This document shows positions 1 through 62,645 of a stretch of 64,000 nt of DNA, one piece after another. The stretch is from positions 1,740,033 to 1,804,032 of the forward strand of contig ML679973.1 in the NCBI GenBank assembly GCA_007922225.1, given 5' to 3'. The position numbers were made by a program, and so were the translations under genes. The notes beneath the pieces were generated by a model. The model had not been told where the DNA came from, did not search any database, and saw only the letters and a program-made list of their open reading frames with translations. How positions within the stretch are numbered: position 1 is the first letter of the stretch; every line of letters starts with the position of its first letter. Source of the DNA: Emydura subglobosa (taxonomy: Eukaryota > Chordata > Testudines > Chelidae).

Positions 1-246
1 CAATTTTTAACAGTGAGAGTAATTGGAATAATTTTCCAATGGGTGTGCATTGGGGGAGGGAGGAGGAGAACTCTCTGTCACTTGAAGTATTTAAATCAAG
101 ACTGAATATCTTTCTAAAAGATAACTTCTGATTGAGCTAGAGGATATGGGCTTTAGCAGGAATCACTGGATTAAATTCTATGACAGTTATACAGGAGGTC
201 AGTCTAGAGGATCATAATGGTCACTTCTGGACTAAAATCTATGAAT
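1..246 (+). repeat. CR1 LINE, 3' end fragment
   Basis: Ends with the recognisable CR1 3' tail: ..gaagtatttaaatcaagactg.., ..caggaggtcagtctagaggatcataatggtc.., then aaaatctatgaat. The element is cut by the window start and heavily mutated. The same tail occurs at 46145-46385 and 57100-57420. Confidence 0.75.
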
Positions 247-559
247 ACATGTTCGCACATACATGGATATATTTAACAGCATCCTCAGTGTGTTACATAG
301 TAGGCTGTACATAGCCAAACCATGAGCATACACAGGATTTAAGATGTTCCCAGCCTTCGGGAGCTGGACCACTGTTTATAATGGTTAGCCCAGAGGTTAA
401 AACGGTTGTAAAATGTCCAATGGCTGGTCTGAGGGAAATATATTGGAAAGGATGGGTGTTGGATACATCTTTGGTGTATATATGGTGAGATGTTGATGAT
501 GTTGTCTTGTCAATGAAGAGCGAATTTGAGAATAGCCTTTGATCACATTAAAAAAAAAC

Positions 560-660
560 AATGAGAGTTCTGTAGCACTTTAAAGACTAACAAATTTAAT
601 TTCTGCAGGCATAAGCTTTCGTGGGTCGTAATCCACTTTGTCAGATGTAAGGAATAGAAA
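560..660 (-). repeat. Dispersed reptile repeat ('ataagctttcgtgggt' type)
   Basis: Contains gtagcactttaaagactaac and ataagctttcgtgggtcgta.., a segment I recognise as a very frequent dispersed repeat in turtle DNA. Its natural orientation is probably the minus strand. It is followed by a (TA)n microsatellite. Confidence 0.5.
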
Positions 661-672
661 TCACATAGGAGG

Positions 673-693
673 CATATATATATATATATATAT
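673..693. repeat. (TA)n microsatellite
   Basis: About ten uninterrupted TA units just after the repeat at 560-660. The length could be polymorphic. Confidence 0.9.
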
Positions 694-751
694 CCAAGGG
701 TAAGTAACAACAATGGGGAAGGTGGATAAAAGCAATGGTACATACCCCAGG

Positions 752-950
752 GAGGACAGATGGCTTTGTGGTAAGGACACTGGGCTGGGAGTCAAGAGAT
801 CTGGGTTGAATTGTTGGCCCCATCACAGACTCCTATGTGACACTGAGTAAATCACTTCATCTTTCTGTGCCTCAGTCTCACATCTGTAAAATGGGGATAA
901 TACTTTTCCACCTCCCAGATGTGTTGTGAGAATAAATTCATTCATTAGTT
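752..950 (+). repeat. MIR-like tRNA-derived SINE
   Basis: Begins with a tRNA-like head (ggctttgtggtaaggacac.., box-B-like gggttgaattgt), then the conserved core ..catctttctgtgcctcag.., ..catctgtaaaatggggataa.., and the tail ..gttgtgagaataaattcatt. This order is that of MIR-family SINEs. Confidence 0.8.
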
Positions 951-2787
951 TGTGTGTGCGTGAGTGAGTGAGGGGAATTACCTAACTACCTTAGACTATT
1001 TTTTTTCTCTTATGTTATTAATATATATGACTATTTAGCATATTTTTGTTTGGGAATATCACTATCGGTCTGGACCATCTGGAGACAGGTTCCATAGATA
1101 AGAGGAACAGCAAAGGAGATAAGGTCTAGTAATTCACTTCAGAATAAAATCCTTCAACTCTACTCCATTAATAGTTATTTAAACAGATGGTGCAGAGTAC
1201 ATCAATTTAATCCAAGAAAATAATATAGGGCCTATTTCAGATGTTTTGCACATATAGATAAGAAATTGCCATTCCACATGACAGAACCTTCTCAGCACCC
1301 AGAAGAGAATGATAACTGGAGATCCAGTCGAGAAGATGATTTTTAAAAGTCCGCTGTCAGAACTGTACTGATTTTTTATGAAGCCTGCTTGATCTCTGTG
1401 GATCAGTGTAAGAAGGAGTCTGTGAATCTGGTGGAAAGCATTTTGGATAACATTTGTATTTGTTAAGTTCCATTGGTACCTAGAAGTTTTATAAGGAAGA
1501 AATGTGAGAGAGGGGAATGGGGATAGCAGTTGGAGTGATAACCCAGCCATTCAATCCCCCCACACTCACACATTTCTGGATCATGTCCTTGTAAGACTGC
1601 TGTATATAGCATGAGGAAATATTGTATATCTGCCCCCTCTTCCCAATAGTTCTCTCTTTCATACACACACACTCTTCTTCCCTTCCCAACCCTCTCTGGT
1701 ATTCTGGAAAAGCATATAAAAGTAGAAATCAGATCCACACTAAAACTTTTCCTCATGTTTTCTGATTAGTATGTCAATGCATCCTTTCCTTTCAGCCTGG
1801 AGATTTCATGTCATTTTTAAGTGGATAGATATGTCCACTATCTCCCATATTATCAACATCTAAAGAGCAACACTGCATACAAACTGAATTTGGGAAGCAG
1901 GAGAAATGAAAATGTAATAATTATTATTTATGTGGCATCCAAAAATGTGCTAAGCACTCCATGGACATGGAATAAGATAGGGCCCTGTCCTGAATATGAT
2001 TGGAGCTCTTCTCAGACATTCAGGCTCGAGAAATACTGGAAATAATAGCAGACTTCAGCTTTTTTATTTACAATAATAAAGCAACTTCATCTAGAAACTC
2101 CTTATTGCCGCAAACTAAAGGTGTGTGTCTGGAGAGGGAGAGCTTTTCCCCTTGATGTTCCAGGACGTGGAAACACAATCCTTTTTCAGACACAGATGTT
2201 TGCAATAGAAAACTTTCACCCTGCACTCCTCTGTTTTTAATCTACCCGTGACAGGAAACACAGATTCAAAATGAATGTAAGAACAGAGTCACCACAACTG
2301 GTGATAATACAAAAGAACTTATAGGAAAGATCTTGTTCCCTCAAAATAGTAGAGAGAAAATGTTGATCCATTCCAGTAGATTTTAGGTGTATGTATTTCT
2401 GCTATGTTATCAATATAATTGTTTTTCATGAACTTCAGAGAAAATAATCCTTACCAAACTATGCCATATAATATTGTGCAAATATCACTGGATTCTATGC
2501 ACTATACATATTTACGGTCTCTCCCAGATACTTAGCTCTTTCCAAACCACTAAACTCCTGCTGATTCATGTGAAATGCTCTGAGCATAAAACAGAGAAAT
2601 CAGTTGTTAAAGCTTCCTTGAATATATGTGTAAAGTTTTAAATAGAACAGATATGATTATTTGATCGACTCCCTAGCCCCTCAGCCAGTCTCCAGCCCTG
2701 CACTAACCCTTAGGCCAGGCCTGCTCCCAGATATGCAGACTCTTTCAACTCTCAGATACATATTCAAACATGCACATGTACAAAAAT
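951..2787. other. Intergenic sequence without recognised features
   Basis: AT-rich sequence. Short open frames on the minus strand have no recognisable domain and no coding-like character. No repeat family was recognised by eye apart from scattered A/T tracts. Confidence 0.5.
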
Positions 2788-3960
2788 CATAGAAGTGTAG
2801 GACTGAAAGGGACCTCAATAGGTCATCTAGTCCAGTCCCCAGCACTCAAGGTATAACTAGATCATTCCTGACAGGTGTTTATCTAAACTGTTCTTAAAAA
2901 CCTCCAATGATGGAGATTCCAGAATCTCCCTAGGCAATTTATTCCAGTGCTTAACTACCCTGACAGTTAGGAAGCTTTCCTAATGTCCAACCTAAACAGC
3001 TCTTGCTGCACTTTAAACCCATTGCTTCTTGTCCTATCCTCAGAGGTTAAGAAGAACAATTTTTCACCCTCCTCCTTGTAACAACCCTTTATGTACTTGA
3101 AAACTGTTATCATGACCCCCCCTCAGTCTTCTCTTCTCCAGACTAAACAAACCCAATTTTTTCAATCTTCTCTCCTAGGTCATGTTTTCTAGACCTTTAA
3201 TCATTTTTGTTGCTCTCCTCTGGACTTTCTCCAATTTGTTCACATCTTTCCTGAAATGTGGCACCCAGAACTGGATGCTATACTCCAGTTGAGGCCTTAT
3301 CAGTGCGGAGTAGAGTGGAAGAATTACTTCTTGTGTCTTGCTTACATTCTCGCTGATACATCTCAGAATGATGTTTGCTTTTTTTGTAATAGCATTACAC
3401 TGCTGACTCATTTAGCTTGTGATCCACTATGACCTCCAGATCCCTTTCTGCAGTACTCCTTCCTAGGCAGTCATTTCCCATTTTGTATGTGTACAACTGA
3501 TTGCTCCTTCCTAAGTGGAATACTTTGCATTTGTCCTTATTTAATTTCAGCCATTTCTCCAGTTTGTCCAGATTATTTTGAATCTTAATCCTACCCTCCA
3601 AAATAGTTGCAACCCCTCTCAGTTTGGTCCGCAAACTTTATAAGTCTGTAAACTTTATAAGCATACTCTCTATGCCATTATCTAAATCATTTATGAAGAT
3701 ATTGAACAGAACTGGATCCAGGAGTGATCCGTGCAGGAACCCTCTTGATATGCCCTTCCAGCTTGACTGTGAATCACTGATAATTGATTGGAAAACCATT
3801 CCCAGAGAGTAGTTATGCACCCACCTTATAGTAACTCCATCAAGGATATATCTTCCTACTTTGTTTATGAGAAGGTCATGAGGGACAGTAACAAAAGTCT
3901 TACTGAAGTCAAGATATACCACATCTACCACTTCCCCCTTTCCTTCACAAGGTTAGTTAC
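2788..3960 (-). mobile_element. CR1 LINE, RT C-terminal part to 3' end
   Basis: A minus-strand CR1 covering the second half of ORF2 and the 3' UTR. From 3931 down it encodes the RT motif region VVYLDFSKTFVTVPHDLL, then the GISRGFLHGSLLDPVLFNIF block. A diverged [10 protein letters not shown] and [31 protein letters not shown] block follows, all typical of CR1. Frame changes and stops split it into at least three pieces, so it is dead. The 3' end lies near 2788 at aatcatagaagtgtaggact. The 5' part is missing. Confidence 0.9.
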
Positions 3961-4099
3961 AAAAAAATCTTTAGAGCTTTGAGTGGATGTGACCTGAGGT
4001 GCTTAGGGTAACCCACACTGAAAATGCCAAGGTCAGGGCAGGCTACAAAAAGGAGAGCAAATTCTCCTCAAACTGGTGTCTCACATTGTAGTTAGATTC

Positions 4100-5375
4100 A
4101 CCTACCAGTCACAAACTGTGCTTCTGATTCCCCCCCCCCTCCACTGTTTATCAAGAAGCCCCAAAAAAGAAATCACACAGCCCCCTTTATTGCATTTCAG
4201 TCTCTGGCTACCAATCAGGAACTAGGTCCAGTAAAGTGATAAGTTATTTAAAACTCTCCTCACTGTATAAAATGTTCTCCTGATCCCCAAAGGGACAGCC
4301 ACATTACCAGATCAATACTTGTTTGGATCTTATCCAAAAATACCACACTGCCAGCCAATCCTTTAGTATCTAAAACTAGAAGTTTATTATAAAAGAAAAG
4401 AAACAAAAAAAAGAGAGATATTAAATGATCAAAGCAATCAGATAATACATATGACTTCAAAGTCAATATATATCAGATTCTCAGTAGTATAAGTGAGTTT
4501 GCTGGCTTGTAAAGTTCCTCTGGAGCACATCCAGTACCTGGATGGGTTTGTCAGTCCTTTGTTCAAAGCTTCAATTGTAGAGAAATTAATCCAGAAGTAA
4601 GAAGCCAGATTAAAGACAAGATGGAGATGTTGCGGCTGCCATATACATCCTTTGCCATGTGACTTGTCCCAAACACAAGCTCACAGGACATGGGCATGGA
4701 AAAGCTCTTGACATCCTCCTTTCACAGGCAAGTCAAGTTGCCATGCCCTGCCCTAAGAGAGAGCGAAGCAGGTCCGACGAAAATGTGACCAACCCCGCCC
4801 AATTTTTTTACCACAACAAAGATGGTGGATTTTGCATTTCTCGTTCCAGTGCCCCACAAAAAAAATGGAGGATTATGCATTTCCGGTTCCAGTCACGTAG
4901 TGCCGGAAGCGACTGGGCCCAAAACTTGGCAAAACGACCCAGACGTTGGGCCACAGCAAGCCTGCTGGGAACAGGTCCAAAAAAAATGATCCGTGTTGCT
5001 CAACTAACAAGTGCCTGGGTTGCAAAGAGGCCCAAGTCAGCTTATAAGGGTCTGACTTGGCCCCTGGTTTCTTTCTCTGGGTGCATTGTATAACTGATTG
5101 CCCTTGATGGGCCATCCAGCAGGCTGGATAGTATTGATGCTAATCTGTCTGGAGGTGTCACTCAGTAACAGCACAAGTTTGAGATACAGATCTATCCCAG
5201 CTATTCATATCTTAAAATACAAAGATGATTGATATATGCAGATAAGTTTAACATATTTAGCAAATCATAACTTTTCCACTGATACCTTACATGGCATATC
5301 TTGTAAGATTCATTGTAATTTTGTCATAATGGTATTAATATTATAAATGGTCACTCATATTTCATACAGCGTCAC
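4100..5375 (-). mobile_element. LTR-like repeat, minus strand (probable turtle endogenous retrovirus LTR)
   Basis: Read on the minus strand, the unit begins TGTGACGCTG near 5375. It passes an AT-rich part, a GC-rich part around 4880-5000 and, near 4390, an AATAAA hexamer (ttataataaactt), ending around 4100-4200. A TG start, internal poly(A) signal and length of about 1.2 kb fit a retroviral LTR. The family resembles an abundant turtle repeat, but no second LTR or coding region is present, so it may be a solo LTR. An open frame across the GC-rich part has no recognisable domain. Confidence 0.45.
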
Positions 5376-5689
5376 ACTGGACATTCTCTGCCCGGTGCTG
5401 AATGGCTGATTGCTCCAGCCTACTCCCTCAAAGACTCTTCAGCTCAATTTCATTCCACTCATGCCATTCATCCCTCTTCCTTTCTTCCTTGCCTCAACAC
5501 CACTCTTCACCATCCTCTCTCCCTCCCCTTGTCTTTTCATTTAGCTAACCTTTCCTAAATAACTCCCACCTCTAACCTTTTTTTTTTTTAAAGAAAGAAA
5601 AATCATGGTACTAATACGGAGTTTACAGGCCATTATATTGATCACTCTGCTTGTGTGTTAGACCCCTTTCCTCTACCCTTTGTTTGTTT

Positions 5690-5805
5690 TCGTCTATTTA
5701 GACTGTGAGCTTCCCGAGGCAAGGACTCTGCTACTCTGGGTTTGTACAGTGTCTAGCACAATGGGCCCCATTCTTGGGTGGTCTCTAGGCACTACTGAAA
5801 CAAAC
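5690..5805 (+). repeat. L2/MIR-type 3' tail
   Basis: Contains ..tagactgtgagcttcccgag.., ..ctctgctactctgggtttgt.. and ..gtgtctagcacaatgggccc, followed by an AT-rich end. This is the ancient tail shared by L2-type LINEs and their dependent SINEs in amniotes. Confidence 0.6.
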
Positions 5806-6084
5806 AATTATCATATAATATACAGTTACATAATTATAATTACGTACCAATCCCAAATGGCTGTGCATCATTATTTTGGCTCCCTTGTGGTTTATGCATT
5901 ATGATATAGCCTTTATTAAATGATCACATACTATTTTTTCACAGGATTCCTGCCTCATTCAGTGAATAGATTATTTTTTTATCCTCCCCATTCAATGCGT
6001 AGTGCCAGCCTTTATTTACTGTACACCATTCAAACCTTCTATTGAATACAAAATTACTGATTTCTTCCTGAGTGTTTTGATGGT

Positions 6085-6225
6085 GCTCTCACTGTAGTGT
6101 CTGAGTGCGTCACAAATATTAACGAATTTATCATCACATCACTTCTGTGAGAAAAGAAGGTATTATTATCCCCATTTTACAGATGGGGAAATGAGGCACA
6201 GAGATATTAAGGCTAAAATTGTCAA
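6085..6225 (-). repeat. MIR-like SINE, minus strand
   Basis: Contains the reverse-complement core ..ttattatccccattttacag, atggggaaatgaggcacaga.., preceded by ..cacttctgtgagaaaagaag.. A second MIR-family copy in the intergenic part, opposite to the one at 752. Confidence 0.75.
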
Positions 6226-6239
6226 AAATGTCACTAATT

Positions 6240-7345
6240 GTGGGTGTCCAACTTGAGACACTTAGGATGGGATCCACAAAGGTACTTAGATGCCTAAATC
6301 CCAATTTTAGGTGCCACTATGAAACATAAATCCCACTTGGTTGCCCCCTAAACCTGCAGGTGCTTAAACTTGCTCAACCCCTACATTTTTGCAGTAAAAA
6401 TTCCCTAAGTGTCTATATTTCTGCCTCTGAGCATGCACCCTGCTGCCTCACACTTGGGGTCCCGGGGCTTATCTCCTGCCCAAGCTTCAGAGCAATCCAC
6501 AAATCAGGAGAAAGATAGGCACTTCTTTGCCTAAGTTATGTGTGGTGCCTGATCCAGAAGGTGCGCTCAGAGGTTACCAAACATGCACAATAGCAGCCAC
6601 TCACCCAACCCCCCCCCACACTTTTATAACCTTTAGCCCAGTGGTTAGGGTACTAACCTGGGATGTGGGACCCCCACTTCAAGTCCCCTCCCCTCCACCT
6701 GATGAGAAGGAATTTAAATACTCTCAAGAGAGTACTCTGACAACTCAGGTATAGAATATTCTGATGTAGGGTACTCTTCAATCTCCCAGTGAATTTATTC
6801 CACTTTATATTAATAATTAAATATTAATTTGGGCAGAGAAAGAGTGAGTGACTCTGTGGACCAGTGGTTAGAGCACTCATGTGAGAGGTGGCAGATTGCT
6901 ATTCAAATCCCTTCTCCTCATCAGGCACAGGAGGGACTTAAACTGGGAGTCTACCTCATCCTAGGTGAGTACCCTAACCACTGGGCTAAAGTTTATCAGA
7001 GGCCTGCCTCTAGATCCAGCTGTTTTGTGGAGACAGCCTTTAAACAAACCTACTGGATTGTACTATACATGTGATTTAAGTGGAGGAGCATCTACCTCTC
7101 CTGGTTCATAATCGTTAGCAAAAAGAAACACCCCCTGCAGCCTGGACCGAGGTGCTGAACTCTGTGAGAGGGGCGGGGCTTAGCATACACTCTTCTTGCC
7201 AGCATCTCCCTTTGGCTAGCTCCCCACCTCATACGCTGACTTTGTGAATCACACTCTTAAGGCACCTGTCTCTCCCTGTTCATTGCATTGGGAATTTAGG
7301 AGCCAAACTCAGGCTTTGTGGATCACAGTGTTGTGCCAGTGATTT
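6240..7345. mobile_element. Large foldback element with three tRNA-like cores
   Basis: The ends carry inverted arms: gatccacaaag at 6271-6281 against ctttgtggatc at 7314-7324, with matching cctaaat/ccca flanks inside. In the middle a perfect 22-bp inverted repeat pairs 6631-6652 with 6970-6991. Each middle arm looks like a tRNA-type box A (tagcccagtggttag) followed inward by a box B (cttcaagtccc at 6677; reverse at 6933-6943). A third tRNA-like unit lies between them (A near 6857, B near 6900). It is interpreted as a non-coding palindromic DNA element that holds or captured SINE heads. Confidence 0.6.
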
Positions 7346-7549
7346 TTTTTCTAGGTGCCTATAAATTAGACTCACTATCACAAAGTCCCTCTGTAGATAC
7401 AGGCCTGAGGCCCTGATTTTTTCAGAGTACTTAGCATTTTTATAGCATATTATATATTCAAAGCAAATCTCCAATAAACTTGTATCCGCACACTAAACCC
7501 AACAACTGGAATTAGACCAATGTATTACAATCCTCAGAAGACTAAAACT

Positions 7550-8400
7550 ATTAATACATTTGAAGGCCAGAAGGGATCTTGGTGATCATCTAGTCTGACC
7601 TCCTGTGTAAAGCAGGGCATAGAACGTCCCCAAAATAATTCCTAGAGCATATTTTTTAGAAAAACATCCAATCGTCATTTTAAAATTGCCACTGATGGAG
7701 AATCCACAGGGACCCTTGGTAAATTGTTCTAAAGGTTAATTACCATCACTGTTCAAAAATTTACACCTTATTTCCAGTCTGATTCTGGCTACCTTCAACT
7801 TCAAGCTATTGGCTCATGTTATATCATTTTCTGCTAGATTGAAGAGCCCATTATGAAATATCTGTTCTCCATTTAGGTACTTACAAAATGTAATCAAGTC
7901 ACCCCTTACCCTTCTATTTGTTAAGTTAAATAGATTAAGTTCTTTGAGTCTTTCACTAGAAGGCATGTTTTCTAACCCTTTAATTGTACTTGTGGCTCTT
8001 TTCTGAATCCTCTGTAATTTATCAACATTCTTCTTGAACTGTAGACACCAGAACCGGGCACAGTATTCCTGCAGCAGTCGCACCAGTGCCACATACAGAA
8101 TAAAATAACCTCTCCACTAGTGGAGATTCCTGTTTATGCATCCAAGGATTGCATTAATCGTTTCGGCCACAGCATCACAGGAAGCTCACATTCAGCTGAT
8201 TATTCACCAGGGCCCCCAAATCTTTTTCAGAGTAACTGCTTCTGAGGATAGCGTCCCCCCTCCTGTAAGTATCGCCTACGTTCTTTGTTCCTATATGTTT
8301 AGCTGTTTTAAAACACGTATTGTTTGCTTGTGCCTGTGCAAGTGATCCCGAGCGCTCTGTATCAGTGGCCTGTCCTCTTCATTACCTGACCGTTTTAATT
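7550..8400 (-). mobile_element. CR1 LINE, 3' portion
   Basis: On the minus strand from 8092 it encodes CARFWCLQFKKNVDKLQRIQ and ATSTIKGLENMPSSERLKEL, followed by NLFNLTNRRVRGDLI: the C-terminal part of CR1 ORF2. The 3' tail ends near 7550 (..gaaggccagaagggatcttg..). The upstream side up to about 8400 still reads as diverged CR1. Confidence 0.85.
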
Positions 8401-9175
8401 CATTAGCCTGCCTAAGGCTGTGTTCGTTTTTTTCAACAGTTTGATTCTAAGTCAAAGTATCTCTGTGAAAATTAACTTTTAGGCAGCATTGTTGGCGTGG
8501 CTCTCTCTGATCCCAAGCAGGGCACAAGTAATCTGTTCTTTATAACCCCGCTGACGTTTATTGCGCTCGGAGCTGTTACCTGAGCATGGCGAAGGGATTG
8601 GGGCGCAGGATCCGGCTGGGGTTAGGGAGCGCTGACAGACTGCTGGCAGGGACGGGGGGGCAGTGCAGGGATGCTGTGTGCAGGGAGGATAGGGGGGGTG
8701 TCTGTAGGCAGGGCAGAGGCGGTGGGGTTCTGTGCAGGGGGGAGCGGGCTTTGGGGGGGCTCTGGGATCAAGGCAGCAGGCGAGGTTCAGACCGACCCGT
8801 GAGCTGGGCCTGTGCGGGGAGCAGACGAGCTGAGCATCCCTGAGCAGCGGCCTGGCCTGGCCGGGGCGCTGTGTGGGGTGGGCCGGGCCGAGCAAGGCCG
8901 GGAGAGGAGCGGCCCGTGAGGGGGAAGCAGCTGGTAAATGCCCTGGGGCGGTGAGGGAGGGGCTCCGGGAGGCAGTTTGGCCGTTGCGCGCGGACGGGCG
9001 GGGTTTAGCTGATTGGGGGGCGGGGCAGTCCTGAGGGACGGACGTTGGCGAGGATGACGCACTGAGGGGGGAGGGAAGGACAGCACGCGCCGGCGGCTAC
9101 GCCACAAGCTGGCAGGCTCCCGGCAGCCGTTGCGGCCGTTGGGCGCTGTGACGACACCACCGACCCCGCCCCTGG

Positions 9176-9190
9176 GCAAGGTCAAAGGTG
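9176..9190 (+). promoter_or_regulatory. ERR / DR1-type nuclear-receptor-like site
   Basis: gcaaggtcaaaggtg contains an AAGGTCA core with the preceding C of an ERR extended half-site, followed after one base by AGGTGG, giving a DR1 arrangement. ERR-alpha and NRF-1 often act together on genes for mitochondrial proteins. Motif match only. Confidence 0.3.
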
Positions 9191-9256
9191 GTTTGTTTGT
9201 TTTTTTTCCCCCCCGTTCTAGCCCCGCCCCCTTGCCGGCGGGAGCTGGCCACAAAT

Positions 9257-9267
9257 ACGCAGGCGCA
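9257..9267. promoter_or_regulatory. NRF-1-like site, about 60-70 bp upstream of the WARS2 ATG
   Basis: acgcaggcgca differs from the palindromic NRF-1 consensus (GCGCAnGCGC core) by one half-site base. NRF-1 is known to drive many nuclear genes for mitochondrial proteins, so the position fits. Short GC-rich motifs arise easily by chance in a CpG island. Confidence 0.4.
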
Positions 9268-9329
9268 GGCCCGCCCCCTCCCGGCGCTTTTGCCTTGTCG
9301 CTGCTATTTCCCCAGCCCCTCCCCCAGCC

Positions 9330-60034
<50,705 letters not shown>

Positions 60035-60560
60035 AACCTACTGAAATAGTATATAACAAATTCTGAATAGCAAATTCTCTTATTTGCTGAATTAGCTCTT
60101 GTTCATCGTCTCCCATCTCAGAGGCTGAGAGAGAATTTTCTTTGTCCTGAAAAATCAGACAAGAACAATCAGATGATTTTTCCTTGTGAATAAGACACCA
60201 CCCAATGGGACCAGCATCAAGCCATTCTGGATGGCCAAAGGAGAAGGCAGAGGGACACAATTTCCAAAGCAACTCTCAAAACCAGAGCAGTGAAGCTGAC
60301 CAAGTGAACTGTCTGTTTTCATAGAGCAACATAAAAAGTTGAAATAGAAAGAACAGTCATTGGGATGTCAGAGTTGCTGCACTCCTGATTACTCCAGCAG
60401 GAGAGGAAGTCACAAGTTTCATAAAATCCTCCCGTTACACACACAACCCCAGAGAAAGACAACTGTTTCATAAACTCCAGTGGTAATTACATTATGCTAA
60501 ATGTGATTGGCAGAATGTGCTTCTGGATAAACAGAATAAAAATATATACCAGAGACCTGG
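60035..60560 (+). other. WARS2: Probable WARS2 3' UTR with poly(A) signal
   Basis: From the stop codon the first canonical AATAAA on the + strand is at 60535-60540, which would give a 3' UTR of roughly 520-530 nt. Later AATAAA hexamers at 61231 and 61550 could serve as alternative sites. The sequence shows no repeat I recognise. The hexamer is seen directly; its use is inferred. Confidence 0.5.
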
Positions 60561-61809
60561 AATGCCCAGGCCAGTGGTAATTGGAGAGAGCCTTTCACCT
60601 AAATCCCCAGTTCAAATGCAGCCTCGTTTGGTAATGACATCTAGTCTGTATGACATGAGCTGGGCTTTCAGTCCATTTCCTGATATACAAATGTCCATAT
60701 TACAGAAACCACCGTGACCATTGAAATGAGTTGGCCCTTTTTCAGCAGTCCCAGTAAAGAATTCATGGAGTGAATGGAACCTGTACCCTCTACCCTGAAC
60801 TCCCCTCTGATTTCTGGGTCATCTTTGCAGGTCAGAGTTAAGATGCATTGGCAGGGGACTATCTGTGTTGTGACGTGTGCTCCGCAGCTGTCCATTTTAT
60901 AGCTATTTTGTAGCTAAACAAAGGCTCAAGTGCTGTCAGTTCAGCACCAACTACAGGATTCATTTTAGAACCTCTATCTTGTGGGGAAATGACTTTTGGC
61001 TGAGAAACCAGAGAACTCCCTGTTAAATGAACAAAACCTGCTTGTGTAAGTGACTAGCTGAATACAAAGCCATGGTTATGATCAAAGCATTTTTCTCAAA
61101 ATGAATAGGACTGGTAATGAGAAATGGGTTCAGCCTCCATAGATTTTATTCCTCCCAAGCCCCAGTGTGAGAGAGCCCAGAATGAGCTGCTGCTGAGAAG
61201 CAGAGGGAAAGGGAGAAATTGGCAAAATGGAATAAACTCTTCTGAACAGAACGTAGAGAAGTGCGTCAAGCAATGTAAAAGCTGCTGCTGTATTGCTGTG
61301 GGGCATTTAGCTGCATCGTGCGTTGATGCCTCACATTTGAAACCACTGTGTTAAAACTTAAAAGTTTATAGTGCCACAACCATGGCAGGTGCTGCAAAGA
61401 GGGAATAGGCACATTTAAAAGTGTCTGAAACGTGTCTTCAGTGTTTCTTTCTCCTGAGTTGGGAAAGGTGAAGTTATATCAAGAAACTAGAGCAACTTTA
61501 TACTCCTAAATCAGCATGACCTGGTCCTTTTTTCTGTGTAATACAGACCAATAAAAAAGCTGATGAATTTGGTTACTGGTTGGAGTAAAGTGGTGAGTGT
61601 TCACTGACTCAGCATACTTTAGTACATCCAATATATTGCAAAGCAAGAAATTCACAATTGGATGTCCCTACCATGCATACTAAGGCCTCGATTTATATAT
61701 AATTGATCTGTAGAAAGGAAAGAGTGAGCTGAGAACTTTCAGATAAGGCACTTACTAAAATTAATCAAGACTGGAGAAGATACGTGTATGGACAAAATGG
61801 TGTAAAACT
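60561..61809. other. Downstream sequence without recognised features
   Basis: AT-rich. Alternative poly(A) hexamers at 61231 and 61550. No coding or repeat signal recognised. Confidence 0.4.
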
Positions 61810-62645
61810 TGTCAGTTAGAAAACAAGTTCAAGGGTAATGTACTTTGGAAGGATTCATTGTATCTATTCATACACATTGCTGGTTTCTAAATTGTCAGTG
61901 GAAAGATGTGGGTGTCCTTGTAGACACCTCATTATAAAATCTCTGCTCAATGGGTGGCAGCAGGCCAGAAAGCAACTGTTAGGTTTCATGAAGAATAGGA
62001 TAGAAAGTACTACCGAAAATATTGCAATACCACTTCTGAGTTGATAATACTGAAGATAAAGACATACTGTTCATTTCTGGATGTCAGGTTAAAAAAGTTA
62101 TAGCAGACATAGAAGGGAGTCAAAAGGTGAATAAATATTAGAGGCAGAGATTGAAAAAATTAGGACCGTCGTCTTTACAGGAAAAACGGGAGGGAGGCAT
62201 GATAGAGGTATGTAAAATAATAAACAGAGAGAAGGCGGATTACATGCTTATATTGTCCCATAATATCAGAACAAGAAACATCCACTGAAATTTAAGACAA
62301 CAAACAACTTATTTTTTAAAATATTTTTTCACACAATATACGGCTAACCTGTGGAACTCATTCACACAAGATATTAAAGTGCAAGTATTTAGTAGGATTC
62401 AGGAAAAATTACACATGTACATGGATAAAGAATATAAACCTACTTGCTTCAAGGTATAAGACATTGATGATAAGAAACTGACTGATTAGGCTTAAGAAGA
62501 AACTTCTGCTGTGGGCCGATTATTCCATAATTGTTCATTATGAGGATTTTTGTACCTTCATCTTGAAGCATTTGGTACTGACTACCATCAGAGACAGGAT
62601 ACCTAATTTAGATGGACAACTGCTCTGATCCAGAATGGCAATGTG
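61810..62645 (+). mobile_element. CR1-type LINE, long 3' portion
   Basis: Contains a diverged ORF2 end (..gtgggtgtccttgtagacac.., ..ctgttaggtttcatgaagaa..), then ..cctgtggaactcattcacac, aagatattaaagtgcaag.. and the tail ..gctctgatccagaatggcaa. The order and wording are those of a CR1 subfamily other than the ones ending in 'gaggtcagactagatgat'. Confidence 0.65.

Noticed and set aside
4659..5093. Plus-strand open frame of 144 codons
   Set aside because: It lies across the GC-rich part of an LTR-like repeat on the other strand, and its composition does not suggest a real protein.
6631..6991. Possible tRNA genes
   Set aside because: Box A and B sequences are present but no full cloverleaf with a proper anticodon arm can be drawn; they are SINE-type heads inside a repeat.
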